Positions 23,201-31,800 of a stretch of 64,000 bases of DNA are shown piece after piece. This DNA is from Symsagittifera roscoffensis (lineage: Eukaryota > Xenacoelomorpha > Acoela > Convolutidae), in NCBI RefSeq assembly GCF_963678635.1, contig NW_026971652.1, forward strand, positions 20,001 through 84,000, read 5' to 3'. A program made the position numbers and the translations under genes. Every line of letters begins with the position of its first letter. Within the stretch, counting starts at the first letter, position 1. The notes below the pieces were generated by a model that saw nothing but the letters and a program-made list of their open reading frames with translations, was not told the DNA's origin and made no database searches.

Positions 23201-26200
23201 AAGGCCGATATAGGTTGTTGCAATTTTGTAGAGCACGAGATTGAGATAGAAGAGGGCTCGGTACCTCATAGGGAAGGGGCGAGAAGAATGACCCCAAACA
23301 AGTCAGAAGCGTGTAGGAAGGAAATTGAAATGTTAATGGAGTACGACATGATTGAGCCGTCGAAGTCCCCATGGGCTTGTGGCGTGGTCATGGCGAAAAA
23401 GAAAGGGGGACAACTCAGATTTTGTTGTGATTTCCGTTATCTGAACGCAGTGACTATAAAGGACGCATACCCGATTCCCCGCATCGATGAGAGCCTATCC
23501 AAGCTGGGAGACGCTAAGTTCTTCACGACGTTGGATTTGGGCTCCGCATTCTGGCAAGTGCCACTCAGAAAGCAAGATCGAGAGAAAACAGGTTTCGCGT
23601 GTGAGCTGGGACTGTTCCAGTGGAAGAGGATGCCATTCGGATTGTGCAACGCGACGGCCACATTCCAGCGACTGATGACCCAGGCACTCACGAGCGTAAC
23701 TAAGAAATACGGGAATCTCATTATGTGTTATGTCGATGATGTCGTGATTGCAACACCAACCTTAGAAGACCACATAGAAAGGTTGGAGGAGGTGTTTTCT
23801 TGCATGAAGCAGGCGGGTCTGAAATGCAAACCCTCTAAGTGTGAAATCCTCAGGGATTCCATAAAGTATCTGGGCCGCCTGGTTGACAAACATGGAGTGA
23901 GACCAGATCCCGAAGCGGTTGAAGCAGTGCTGACCTGGAAGGCACCTAAGACAGATACACAGCTGATGAGTTTTCTGGGATTCGCAAATTATTATCGAGA
24001 GTTCATCAAGGGGTATGCTGACAAGATATACCCCATGCAGAGGCTGATGAGAAACAAGGGCAAAAAGTTCACCTGGACTGATGAGGCACAAGTTTCATTT
24101 GAAAACATCAAGCGTGAACTTTGCGAGGCACCGGTCCTCGGCATGCCAACAGAGAAGGGAATGTTCGTGCTGGACACGGATGCATCAGTGGTTGCGATAT
24201 CGGGCATACTTCACCAGGAGCAGGAGTGGAACGGGAGAACGGTTCTTCGTCCGATAGCCTACGGGAGTAAAGTCCTGAGTGATACTGAAATGAAGTACGG
24301 CGCACCAAAAGCGGAGATGTTTGCGGTGATCACTTTCGTGGAAAAATACAGGGCCTACTTGGGGAGTGCTCCCTTCAAGTTACGTGTGGATAATCGTGCC
24401 CTTGCCTGGCTGAAAACCTATTCGATGGACCAAAGCTATATTGGTCGTTGGATTGTGCGCCTGGATGGATACCACATGATCATAGAGCACCGTACCCGTG
24501 ACAAGCACCAGAACGCAGATAGCCTCAGTAAAAAGACAGAATTTTATGAGCGCCTCGAGGAGAAGCAGGCTAACCAATCAGAGATCAAAGACGGGTTTTC
24601 CTTTCTGGACAAAGAAACCTACGATAAGCTGCCACTTACTAGGTGGTTAGACAAATCAGGACATCCTATACCTGGACACCCTGACCTTCCAGTGGAGACG
24701 GCCGCGGAGATAAAGCTTTTAGCCAGAGGCGAACCCGTTCCGTTGGACCTGCTAGTCCGATCCAACTTGGTACAGCAAGAACTGACCAGGCTGGGTATAA
24801 ACAGCATCGCTTTATTGAATAAGACGGTGAACGTGGCGCCGGACGTCATGGGAAAACTCCGTGACTTGTTGGATAGGGAAGTGAATAGGCATGATCGTGA
24901 ATGGATGGAGACCATGCAGAGGTTGACTGTCACCGAGAGAACAGAGAAGAGGCCAGTGTCCATTCGCAGCCGAGGCGTTGAACGGGATTGCAGGTCGATC
25001 GTCAACCAGCTGGTGACCTCGATGCCGAAAGAAGTATTGTTGAGAACTTCGTTCACTGAATATGGAACATCGAATCAAAACCAAGCTACTGAGGAAGTCA
25101 GGATCAGGTCGAAATCTAGCTTCACGAGGAGAGTGCACTTCACGGATGCAAAAGAGGAATACGAGCCAAGCCCAGATTGTTCGTCCATGGACAAGACAAT
25201 GTCCGGGGAGTCTGACACCTTCGAGCCAGTCAAGGACGTCTCCTCTGATGAGTCAGACACCTTTGAGCCCGTGCAGGACGACTTGTCCGGGGAGAGGTTG
25301 ACTAGACCACCTAGGGGCAGAATTTTGTCCGGGGAGTCGGGTTCAAAGCGACCGATGGACAGAGTTTTGTCCGGGGAGTCAAGAAACATCTCAGACAACT
25401 TGGAATATGATGTTGAGGAATCAGTCGACTCAAGTGGTGACTCGAGACCCCAGTCCTGGGACAACACGTCTGAAACAACTTCCAATTCCGATGTGTCAGA
25501 GATCGCAATCCACTCCTTATTGGTAGACTGGAAGCAGCGTGGGCTGGACCGAGAAACACATCAGGATCCAGACAGGGACAGATACACCTCAGATGAAGAG
25601 GGCACTGTGGTAGATAATGCCGCAGACAAGCTCGAGCTGATAGCAGTTTCAAAACGCCCAACCAGATTGCTGCCACATGGTACGGTCGTCCGTACCAATC
25701 TGGAACCATCTGTGCAAGAAGCGACGCCTTTGAAAAAGATATGGTGTGTCAAGTTGATGGACGATGCTCATGCTCCGGAGATAATGAGTGGGCAAATGAA
25801 CGTGGTGAAGACGTATTTGAAAGCCAGGTACAGGCTGTCGGATCTCCTGAGGGCTCAACGAAATGATAGAATGACGAGCAGTCTGAAAAGATGGATCGAG
25901 AATGGAGCACCTGACAAGGGAGACTTGGAAGAAGACAGCTACAAAATCCTGAAGCAATTTTACCTGAAGAGGAAAGACTTGTTGTACCTGAATAAGGACG
26001 GAATCGTAGCCTGTAAGCGCAAGGAGGAGGACAAGGTCCTTTATAAATACAATTCAATAGTGTTACCACAGTTGTACCAGACCGAATTGCTCTTTCGCTC
26101 ACATGATCAGATGGGACATCAAGGCGTGGACAAAGTGTATAACAGGATACAAAAACGATTCGAATGGCCGGGATTGAAGAAGGCTTGTGAGAAATGGATA

Positions 26201-28450
26201 GCCGCATGCCTGTCTTGTCAACAGGCAAAGGATCCCAGGAAACTAAGGTTCCCCCTACAGTCAATAGAATCGTCAGGTTTCAACGAAGTGGTGCAAATTG
26301 ATCATCAGAAAATCTGCATGATAGCAACGGGCTATAATCAGGTGCTGGTAAAGATCGACCATTTTACGAAGTATGCGGAGGCAGCACCCTGCATGACAGC
26401 ATCGGCAGAAGAAACATGCGATCATTTGATAAACGTGTGGATAGCAAGGCATGGCTGCCCCATCACGTTCCAATCGGACAATGGCAAAGCATTCGTAGGT
26501 GATCTCACAAAAGAGTTAATGAAAAGGTCGCAGGTAGCTCAGGCCCACTCGACCACTTATCACCCGCAAACGAATGGCCTAGTCGAGAGGCAGAATCGCA
26601 CACTGGTATCCATGTTGAGAGTCTACTGCTCACGCTACATGGATGACTGGGACAAGCACTTGCCGCAAGTGATGGGTGCTTACAACTGCACGGAGCATTC
26701 CACCACGGGAATAAGTCCACATATGATGCTGACGGGTCACGAAAAAGCACTCCCATTAACGTTCTTCTACCCTGAATATGAAGGGAAGAGGACAGCACCG
26801 CAAACGTACGTGCGGGACGTTATTAGAAGACAGCAGGACCTTAATGACTTATGCAGGAGGAATACGCAACAGGCGCAAATTAGACAAAAAAGGAGGTTTG
26901 ATAAAAGAACAGCCGATGCAAAAGCCTACTCAGTTGGCGATTACGTCTGGGTGTTCCAGGAAGTGGTTCCACCAAAAGGAACCAAGAAACTATTAAAGAA
27001 ATGGCGTGGTCCATTTCAGATAACAGAGGTGCATCAAGGAGGTCGTTTTTATCGGCTGAGCACTGGAAGAGCGGCTCATTACGAGAATATTAAACCGCAC
27101 AATGCCTCGTCAGAGGATTGGTGCATCCCAGCGGACATGCAAGAGGGAGACTATTTAATTGTGGATCCTGCTTGTGAAGTGAATGAGAGGGGTACTCGCG
27201 ACAAGAACGACGGGAATGAGGTGGTGGACGATTGCGATCTACCACTGGATCTCGAGTTGACTGAGCGAGTAGAGGTGGACGATGAAACTCTACCCTATGC
27301 CGAAGAAGACTGGGATTGCCCGGAACAAACCGAAATTGACAAAGGAATACAGCCTGACTTTCCTCTCACCATGGAAACACGCCAAAGCAAGAAAGGAAAA
27401 AACCAGAAGAAATACAATCCGTATGGCGAGGACTTCGTTGTAGACAGGATAGTAGTGAGTGATGTCATAGACTCGCTGGTGGGACTGGACGAAGTGGCGA
27501 TGCTAGGGGAAATCGACCTTGTGAACGATATGGATCAAGATTGGATCGACGATCGATCAGAACCGGAAGTGGAGTTCGAACCAGAAGCGGAACAGACTCA
27601 TGAGCAAGAACTAACAAACTTGCGCGTGCTCGAATGGCTCCACGATCTGCCGACAGATCCAAAAGAGACGATCCTGACGATTCAGGACGTCGATAGAGAC
27701 GGCGTCAAATACATCAGTCATGACAATACCGAGTCCAACTGGGTCGCCCCAGATGGTCCTGTACGTGTTCCACAATCCAACCTCGGTCTCCTAGACTTTG
27801 GGCGATCGACGGGGACGTCGATGGATATTTTTGTCCGGGGAGTGGGGGTAGGACTCACCCACACCGAAAACCTCATAATAAAAAAATTGAAATCGGCAAG
27901 AGAAACCGGAGAACTAGAGACAGAGGGCGAGAATGCTAAGAAACCACCTTTTGGACGAATCTTTGAATCGTATTTTGATCTACCGAACCACTATTCGAAC
28001 AATATCGTCATAACGGACAGCGATTTCATACTCACGGAACGCACGTGCGCCATAGCGATAACGGCGGACGTAAGCTTCAAAACAGCACTAGCGGCCGACT
28101 TTAAAAGAGAGTACAAGAATATCGAGTTTTTGTGGAAACAGAGGCCTGGTGTAGGAGGAATGATAGCGTTGCCCCCTGTTGCATCACAGATACCAGGGAA
28201 ATATTTGTGTTTTTTGGTTACGAAAGCTACTGATAGGCAACATGTGAATCCGGAGAGCTTGGTATTGGCCTTGACTCGACTTAGGGATTTCCTGGTTGAG
28301 AGAGGTGTGACCTCTCTCTCGTTGCCAGTATACGATCCTAATAGGGGAAAGCTACACCCTAGAGAGTTGTACGCTCTTGTGCATGTGATATTTTCAGAGA
28401 CTGACATAGAAGTTTACTTACATAAAAAATACTATCTGAGTATATGCTAA
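20237..28450 (+). CDS. pol: Gag-Pol polyprotein, capsid to macro-like domain, element 1
   Basis: One open frame continuous with gag apart from TAG 20234. Residue numbers count from codon 20408. A retrotransposon-gag capsid (about 65-205) is followed by zinc knuckles C261-C264-H269-C274 and C313-C316-H321-C326. An unassigned ~290-residue region leads to an aspartic protease with DTGA at 623. The RT has LDLGSAFWQVP and YVDD at 1108-1111. RNase H has DTDAS near 1256. A long linker with LSGE repeats (about 1598-1657) precedes the integrase: zinc site H1899/H1904/C1934/C1937, catalytic D1965, D2024, E2060 (35 residues between D and E) and a GPF module near 2200. The acidic C-terminal extension ends in a macro-like domain (about 2540-2675). 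Key residues look intact. Class: Ty3/gypsy (Metaviridae), chosen for the RT and integrase motifs and the PR-RT-RH-IN order. Confidence 0.9.
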   Translation, partial: RSSHANVGDGTGNSARAQQGSRTNYEHRNKERPRAAPQRPGWTNPVPPEADATPETRLPTVPQFSSVPDLTTVSQDTTMYASMFEPLNRSLETFITKLSKSTGRGERSRRTLKKPKSYKDESDGCIDTWIEVMKLHFEEENLSKKQECSALTSNLEGTALNCVMAKRANERDSARKIFDILLNRFGSGVQGHQAMVKFEKRRQRDEESIDKFLDDLELLRRRSNPDERISERNLAIASKFMDGVRSEELKTMLATHFTLSLDQVPTPDDLRMKSREYLLIKPRAQNRYSNYGNYSGTNTGANSSWYKPRDDMDKRRSCANCGSMDHHVSACSAYKQNMKAIGHFLEDADATDVDHEEYVRGLIMKYGPRCFFCNLEGHFKSDCTQFWDAVADAKHPRHEEALSGVKASRARLMNEAESRRKETTPSTFATKKVKTWPDEVVASNLEAESSSPLKVDYGLAARTALQNVKQDLATKEVEQWVRSELESTDLRESLNVLGKATKVEDKEEPKKQGLKLNVISGKTFGMTKAGTKIMSIISVAGHQVVKNLSEPSEITLIHLDIYADYLKEKDPKLDPRAVRALLTTGGPRLMKVDGHYIDVYGPYPILMNVDGINIYTKAHITDANDQVGRIYIGQEELKVRRIGHNAMLEQDAVHIGCEADLAAHVLDVQGRQLSVKGLLDTGAVVSVMPVKTWTDMGFERSDLIPTNIRLAAANQGAIYVAGRTPIISLQLGGRHLWMSFLVVENLDESDQFILGRDFVRNFDVTIDLNDGLIRIKDPERKYEKRPLNKILINQAKVPIFLDRKVRLKPNQAVVATFRMRNLNELSNDRQVCLVPNPNSKSSSILGRSSSLTQSGLCVSVLLNTEATTVTIQRGKKLGYALPLNTDFLSVENLKKFDVTKCPLHANQECIMKRVIELKSSRKLFSMKTETDDGLSSCSNFPERPTEAELAANRAVLPEIEHLKGKISDKELDSLRAVLDRNADVFSKHKADIGCCNFVEHEIEIEEGSVPHREGARRMTPNKSEACRKEIEMLMEYDMIEPSKSPWACGVVMAKKKGGQLRFCCDFRYLNAVTIKDAYPIPRIDESLSKLGDAKFFTTLDLGSAFWQVPLRKQDREKTGFACELGLFQWKRMPFGLCNATATFQRLMTQALTSVTKKYGNLIMCYVDDVVIATPTLEDHIERLEEVFSCMKQAGLKCKPSKCEILRDSIKYLGRLVDKHGVRPDPEAVEAVLTWKAPKTDTQLMSFLGFANYYREFIKGYADKIYPMQRLMRNKGKKFTWTDEAQVSFENIKRELCEAPVLGMPTEKGMFVLDTDASVVAISGILHQEQEWNGRTVLRPIAYGSKVLSDTEMKYGAPKAEMFAVITFVEKYRAYLGSAPFKLRVDNRALAWLKTYSMDQSYIGRWIVRLDGYHMIIEHRTRDKHQNADSLSKKTEFYERLEEKQANQSEIKDGFSFLDKETYDKLPLTRWLDKSGHPIPGHPDLPVETAAEIKLLARGEPVPLDLLVRSNLVQQELTRLGINSIALLNKTVNVAPDVMGKLRDLLDREVNRHDREWMETMQRLTVTERTEKRPVSIRSRGVERDCRSIVNQLVTSMPKEVLLRTSFTEYGTSNQNQATEEVRIRSKSSFTRRVHFTDAKEEYEPSPDCSSMDKTMSGESDTFEPVKDVSSDESDTFEPVQDDLSGERLTRPPRGRILSGESGSKRPMDRVLSGESRNISDNLEYDVEESVDSSGDSRPQSWDNTSETTSNSDVSEIAIHSLLVDWKQRGLDRETHQDPDRDRYTSDEEGTVVDNAADKLELIAVSKRPTRLLPHGTVVRTNLEPSVQEATPLKKIWCVKLMDDAHAPEIMSGQMNVVKTYLKARYRLSDLLRAQRNDRMTSSLKRWIENGAPDKGDLEEDSYKILKQFYLKRKDLLYLNKDGIVACKRKEEDKVLYKYNSIVLPQLYQTELLFRSHDQMGHQGVDKVYNRIQKRFEWPGLKKACEKWIAACLSCQQAKDPRKLRFPLQSIESSGFNEVVQIDHQKICMIATGYNQVLVKIDHFTKYAEAAPCMTASAEETCDHLINVWIARHGCPITFQSDNGKAFVGDLTKELMKRSQVAQAHSTTYHPQTNGLVERQNRTLVSMLRVYCSRYMDDWDKHLPQVMGAYNCTEHSTTGISPHMMLTGHEKALPLTFFYPEYEGKRTAPQTYVRDVIRRQQDLNDLCRRNTQQAQIRQKRRFDKRTADAKAYSVGDYVWVFQEVVPPKGTKKLLKKWRGPFQITEVHQGGRFYRLSTGRAAHYENIKPHNASSEDWCIPADMQEGDYLIVDPACEVNERGTRDKNDGNEVVDDCDLPLDLELTERVEVDDETLPYAEEDWDCPEQTEIDKGIQPDFPLTMETRQSKKGKNQKKYNPYGEDFVVDRIVVSDVIDSLVGLDEVAMLGEIDLVNDMDQDWIDDRSEPEVEFEPEAEQTHEQELTNLRVLEWLHDLPTDPKETILTIQDVDRDGVKYISHDNTESNWVAPDGPVRVPQSNLGLLDFGRSTGTSMDIFVRGVGVGLTHTENLIIKKLKSARETGELETEGENAKKPPFGRIFESYFDLPNHYSNNIVITDSDFILTERTCAIAITADVSFKTALAADFKREYKNIEFLWKQRPGVGGMIALPPVASQIPGKYLCFLVTKATDRQHVNPESLVLALTRLRDFLVERGVTSLSLPVYDPNRGKLHPRELYALVHVIFSETDIEVYLHKKYYLSIC
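25199..25378 (+). promoter_or_regulatory. Cluster of four internal PPT-like motifs, element 1
   Basis: TTGTCCGGGGAG at 25283, 25325 and 25367, and ATGTCCGGGGAG at 25199. This is the core of the PPT at 38497-38508. All four encode (L/M)SGE with the same codons. They lie in the RNase H-integrase linker. Confidence 0.6.
27801..27853 (+). promoter_or_regulatory. Candidate central polypurine tract, element 1
   Basis: TTGTCCGGGGAG at 27831-27842, followed by the purine-rich TGGGGGTAGGA. The preceding 30 bp (GCGATCGACGGGGACGTCGA...) also resemble the bases before the 3' PPT (38468-38495). Here the motif is read in another frame (FVRGVGVG) than in the 25199-25378 cluster. It is conserved at 448, 7116 and 51209. 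Confidence 0.6.
27880..28447 (+). other. Macro-like (TARG1/OARD1-type) domain at Pol C-terminus
   Basis: Part of the Gag-Pol frame. CAIAITADVSFKTALAADFKREY, then a basic/Gly stretch, LCFLVTKAT, a helix LTRLRDFLVERGV, SLSLPVYDPNRGKLHPREL and FSETDIEVYL follow the order of strands and helices in the OARD1/TARG1 macrodomain family. The FK-x-x-(Y/F) lysine is present. The family's Gly-rich loop and the aspartate after its second loop appear replaced (DPNRG), so ADP-ribose hydrolysis is doubtful and binding uncertain. Element 2 has the same domain at about 51330-51828. The call rests on sequence pattern only. Confidence 0.6.
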
Positions 28451-28892
28451 GGATTGCGCTCGGCGATAAGTGGTTTTTGTTAAGTTGCTCGATAAGAATT
28501 AGAGTCAAGTTTTAGGTTAGGTTTTAGGTACAGTATTAGGGATTAGGTTTTTATATGATAGTATAGGTGTGTGATGTTTATGTGTTTATGTTATGTTATT
28601 GTTATGATATGTTTTATGTTTGTGTCATCAAGGTGACAGCGCTTATTCGTGCTACTCTGACAAAGATAAAGGTGGACGATCCACCTTGGTGCTAAATTTT
28701 AAATCAGAATTGTGAAGAGAATTTCAATGGAGAGTTTTAGAGAATTGATTGATGTTGCATCCAAAAATGATGGTTCTAAGTCGCGACCTGTTTTTTAGAT
28801 CTTGATTGATCGAAAATTGTTTACTGAACACTGAATCAGAGGAGACAGAAAGAAATTACACGACACGACAACAAGAATCAACACGAAAAGAA
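28451..28892 (+). other. Gag-pol/ORF-B intergenic region, element 1
   Basis: No gene. It has a TGTTATG-like repeat (about 28575-28625), AAGGTGACA as a weak donor-like site near 28632, and TTTTTTAG (acceptor-like) ending at 28798, then ATCTTGATTGATCG. The order matches the other three element copies. Confidence 0.6.
28788..28798 (+). promoter_or_regulatory. Putative 3' splice acceptor before ORF-B, element 1
   Basis: CTGTTTTTTAG followed by ATCTTGATTGATC, 95 bp before the ORF-B ATG. It is conserved in position with 1263, 7931 and 52154. Confidence 0.5.
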
Positions 28893-31800
28893 ATGGGTGA
28901 CACGAACGAACTCATGGAATTCCTCTCAGCGAGTCTAGGAGCGACTCTAGACGAGATCTATCAGCGGCTGATCGATTGTGATTTTACACGAGAAGACCCG
29001 GGGTTGGCGATGTTTGTGGTCGCACTCCTCAATGCACTGGGAAGAGAGGGTCGAGGGAATCGCCCTACAGAAGTCGTGTTGATGTTGGCCTTCGGTGAGT
29101 CCGGGACCGCCGAGAGAGGCCGAAACCGATTGATGAGATGGAGGCGCGGAGAATGTCTGGCCACGACCTGGCTCGTGAGCCAGGACTAGGTGAGCAAAGG
29201 GACCACCGCCTAGGTGAGATGCCCTTGCCCGTCCAACCTGCGCAGCCACTCATTGGAGCGAAGAGACAACGTGATGGGCCAGGCCCGTCACACTCTGTCG
29301 ACTCTCCAACAGCTGCTCCTCCCCTAAATAGAGTGAGAGTGAGCGAGATAGAGATCCAGACGTCGGAGACGATTGAGACACTGGAGAAGAAGGAGAGAGA
29401 TCAGAGTGAGCTGTGTGCCAAACTTCAGGAGTACAGGGCCATAGCTCGGGAGAGAGACGAATGGAAAAAGAAATTTGAAGATCTGCAGGTGGCCTACAAG
29501 GAGGATGAGATAAAGCACCTGAAGGAGCTGTATATGGCGAAGGTGAGCCAAGTGTCACCGGAAATCCTGGCGAGCATGAGGTCCTCGGAGGGATCCAACG
29601 ACACACGCCCCAGGACAACAGCGCAGGAGCTATGCGCATCGAGAGGACCTGAGGTTCTGGATTTGCGTGCATCAAGGGGGCCCGAGGCTCCTCAGCAGAC
29701 ACGACCGTCTGCTTCGAGTCAGAGGTTTACGATACCAGACCCTTCTGACACCTATCTAGCTCCTCAATTTCAGGAATCATTTAACCAAGTGGCCAGAGCC
29801 GCGATGGATGAGATCAACAGAGGCACTGAGCGGACACTGGTTAGGATCGTTCCTTCCCAACGTCGTGATCATTCATCAAATAGCTCGGAGCAAACAACCC
29901 GCACGATAGCGTGTTCTGCGCCTGGTGGAGTCTTTGAGAAGTCTCGCGTGGTAGACATCAGGAAGAATCTGATGGCACGTCATCAGTTCACGCAAGTGCC
30001 AGCCGAGCATCCTCGAGCCTGCCTGAATGACATGAGCTGGAACCCCGCCACGAACGACCAGGTAATTCCCCCAGGGAGTCGCCATTTGATCATTGGAGAC
30101 AGTTTGGTGAGAGATCTGAATGAGATCTTCGTCTATGGTCAGACTACCATTCTGTCCTTTGGAGGAGCCTCAGTGACTCAGGTCATCAAAATGATGGAGT
30201 TCCAGAGCGAGGATCATTTGGATACATTAATAATAATGCTGGGGACCAATGACGTCTCGAGAGCCCCCGTGACTCCGGAGAACAAGTGGGAACCTCTATT
30301 GGTGTGTCTCTTGAACGAATTGAAAGAAAAGTACAGACCCAAACTCGTGATCCTGTGCACGATACCACCAAATCCTTTGGTGGGCACCATAGCTGCAGAT
30401 TTCATGAATGGCAACGTGACGCGGTGGAATGAAATGACCCGCAGTCTGGTGAGAAACAACCCTGGCGAGTTGCGACTCCTGGATCTCGAAAATATGCTGC
30501 GCATGACTGACCACATCGCGCTCACTAAAGATGGAGTGCACTTCAATACCCAACGAGGGAGGCATTGGATTAATGATGTGTTTCAGACGCAATTGAGGGA
30601 AGCGGAGCAAGAGTCTAGGGTGACCGGTTCTTTGGCTCGGACCAATTCGACCGGAGGGAGTAGAATAAGGGCAACCGTGTCCGAATCCCTCGCCAACCGT
30701 CTAGGGCCCTTGGCAACGGAGACGGTTGGAGCCGCAACCGTCGCTCCGAGCTCGAACGTGAGAGACAGGCTAGGGACTGCTCCTCCTCCCAGGCCGCAAT
30801 CGATTGGAAGCCGACTCGGCAGATCGGTGGAACAGAACAACAGGAATAACTCCCAGACCGCGTCTAGGAGGAACGATTCGCCTGACACGACAAATCCTGC
30901 TTCGACAGCAGGACCGTCTACAAGTACCGTGCCAGCGGAGGGAATTGAATCAGGCAGCAGGCTGCTTTGGAATAGATCAGATCCTAGTCATTGGGGTCAG
31001 TATAAGACGGACATGTCGGCGAAGTTGAATATGAATACCTTGACGTGTCGGGAGGATGCGATGAGAATGACTGGCGGTGAAAGTACCACAGTGTCGCGAC
31101 TTTATCGGATACCGGGTGTGGATTGGCTGCTAGCAGAGCAGGAGAAATTCAGCTCCTCGACCTCACTCCGACATGTAGACCTGGATGGATTACCTCATGA
31201 CAATACCTTTGGACCTTTAAACACCCGGTCGCTCACCGACGTTCGAGATAGGACCCGGGAAAGGACACCACCTGTGCGCAAGGGCAAGTTCCAGACGGAG
31301 AACAAGCCCAATAACAAACATCACAAGATGTACAGACAATTCGCTAAACCACCCGGTCAGACGCCTGGCGAGTATTCGAGGGACTACCCCCGAACGACAA
31401 CAGTGGTTGGAGACGATAAGAGATACGGGAACCTGAAGGCCCCGATAGGCGATGGCCTTTTTGCAGCTTATGATCCCTTGGACATGAAGGCTGCCAAGTA
31501 TCTGGTTGTGGCCGGCTCCGATTATCTCTACACGCCCCGTTCTCTATTCTGGCCCGATGTGATTTTCTTGACGACGCCTAAATTGGACTGGGGGCAGGCG
31601 ATAGGCATGATGATAAGTGTACGGAGAGTGGTCAGCATGGAGCCGCAGGTAATAGTGGTTGCAGGCTCAAATGATCATCTACAAAGCAGAGGCTTATTGT
31701 CACGTCTGACGGATGGATCGATCCCGAGTAACGAAGTTATAGGGGAGGCGATAATGACACTGCTCTCGGCGATGGCCGAGGTAGAGGCAGCAGCAAGACA

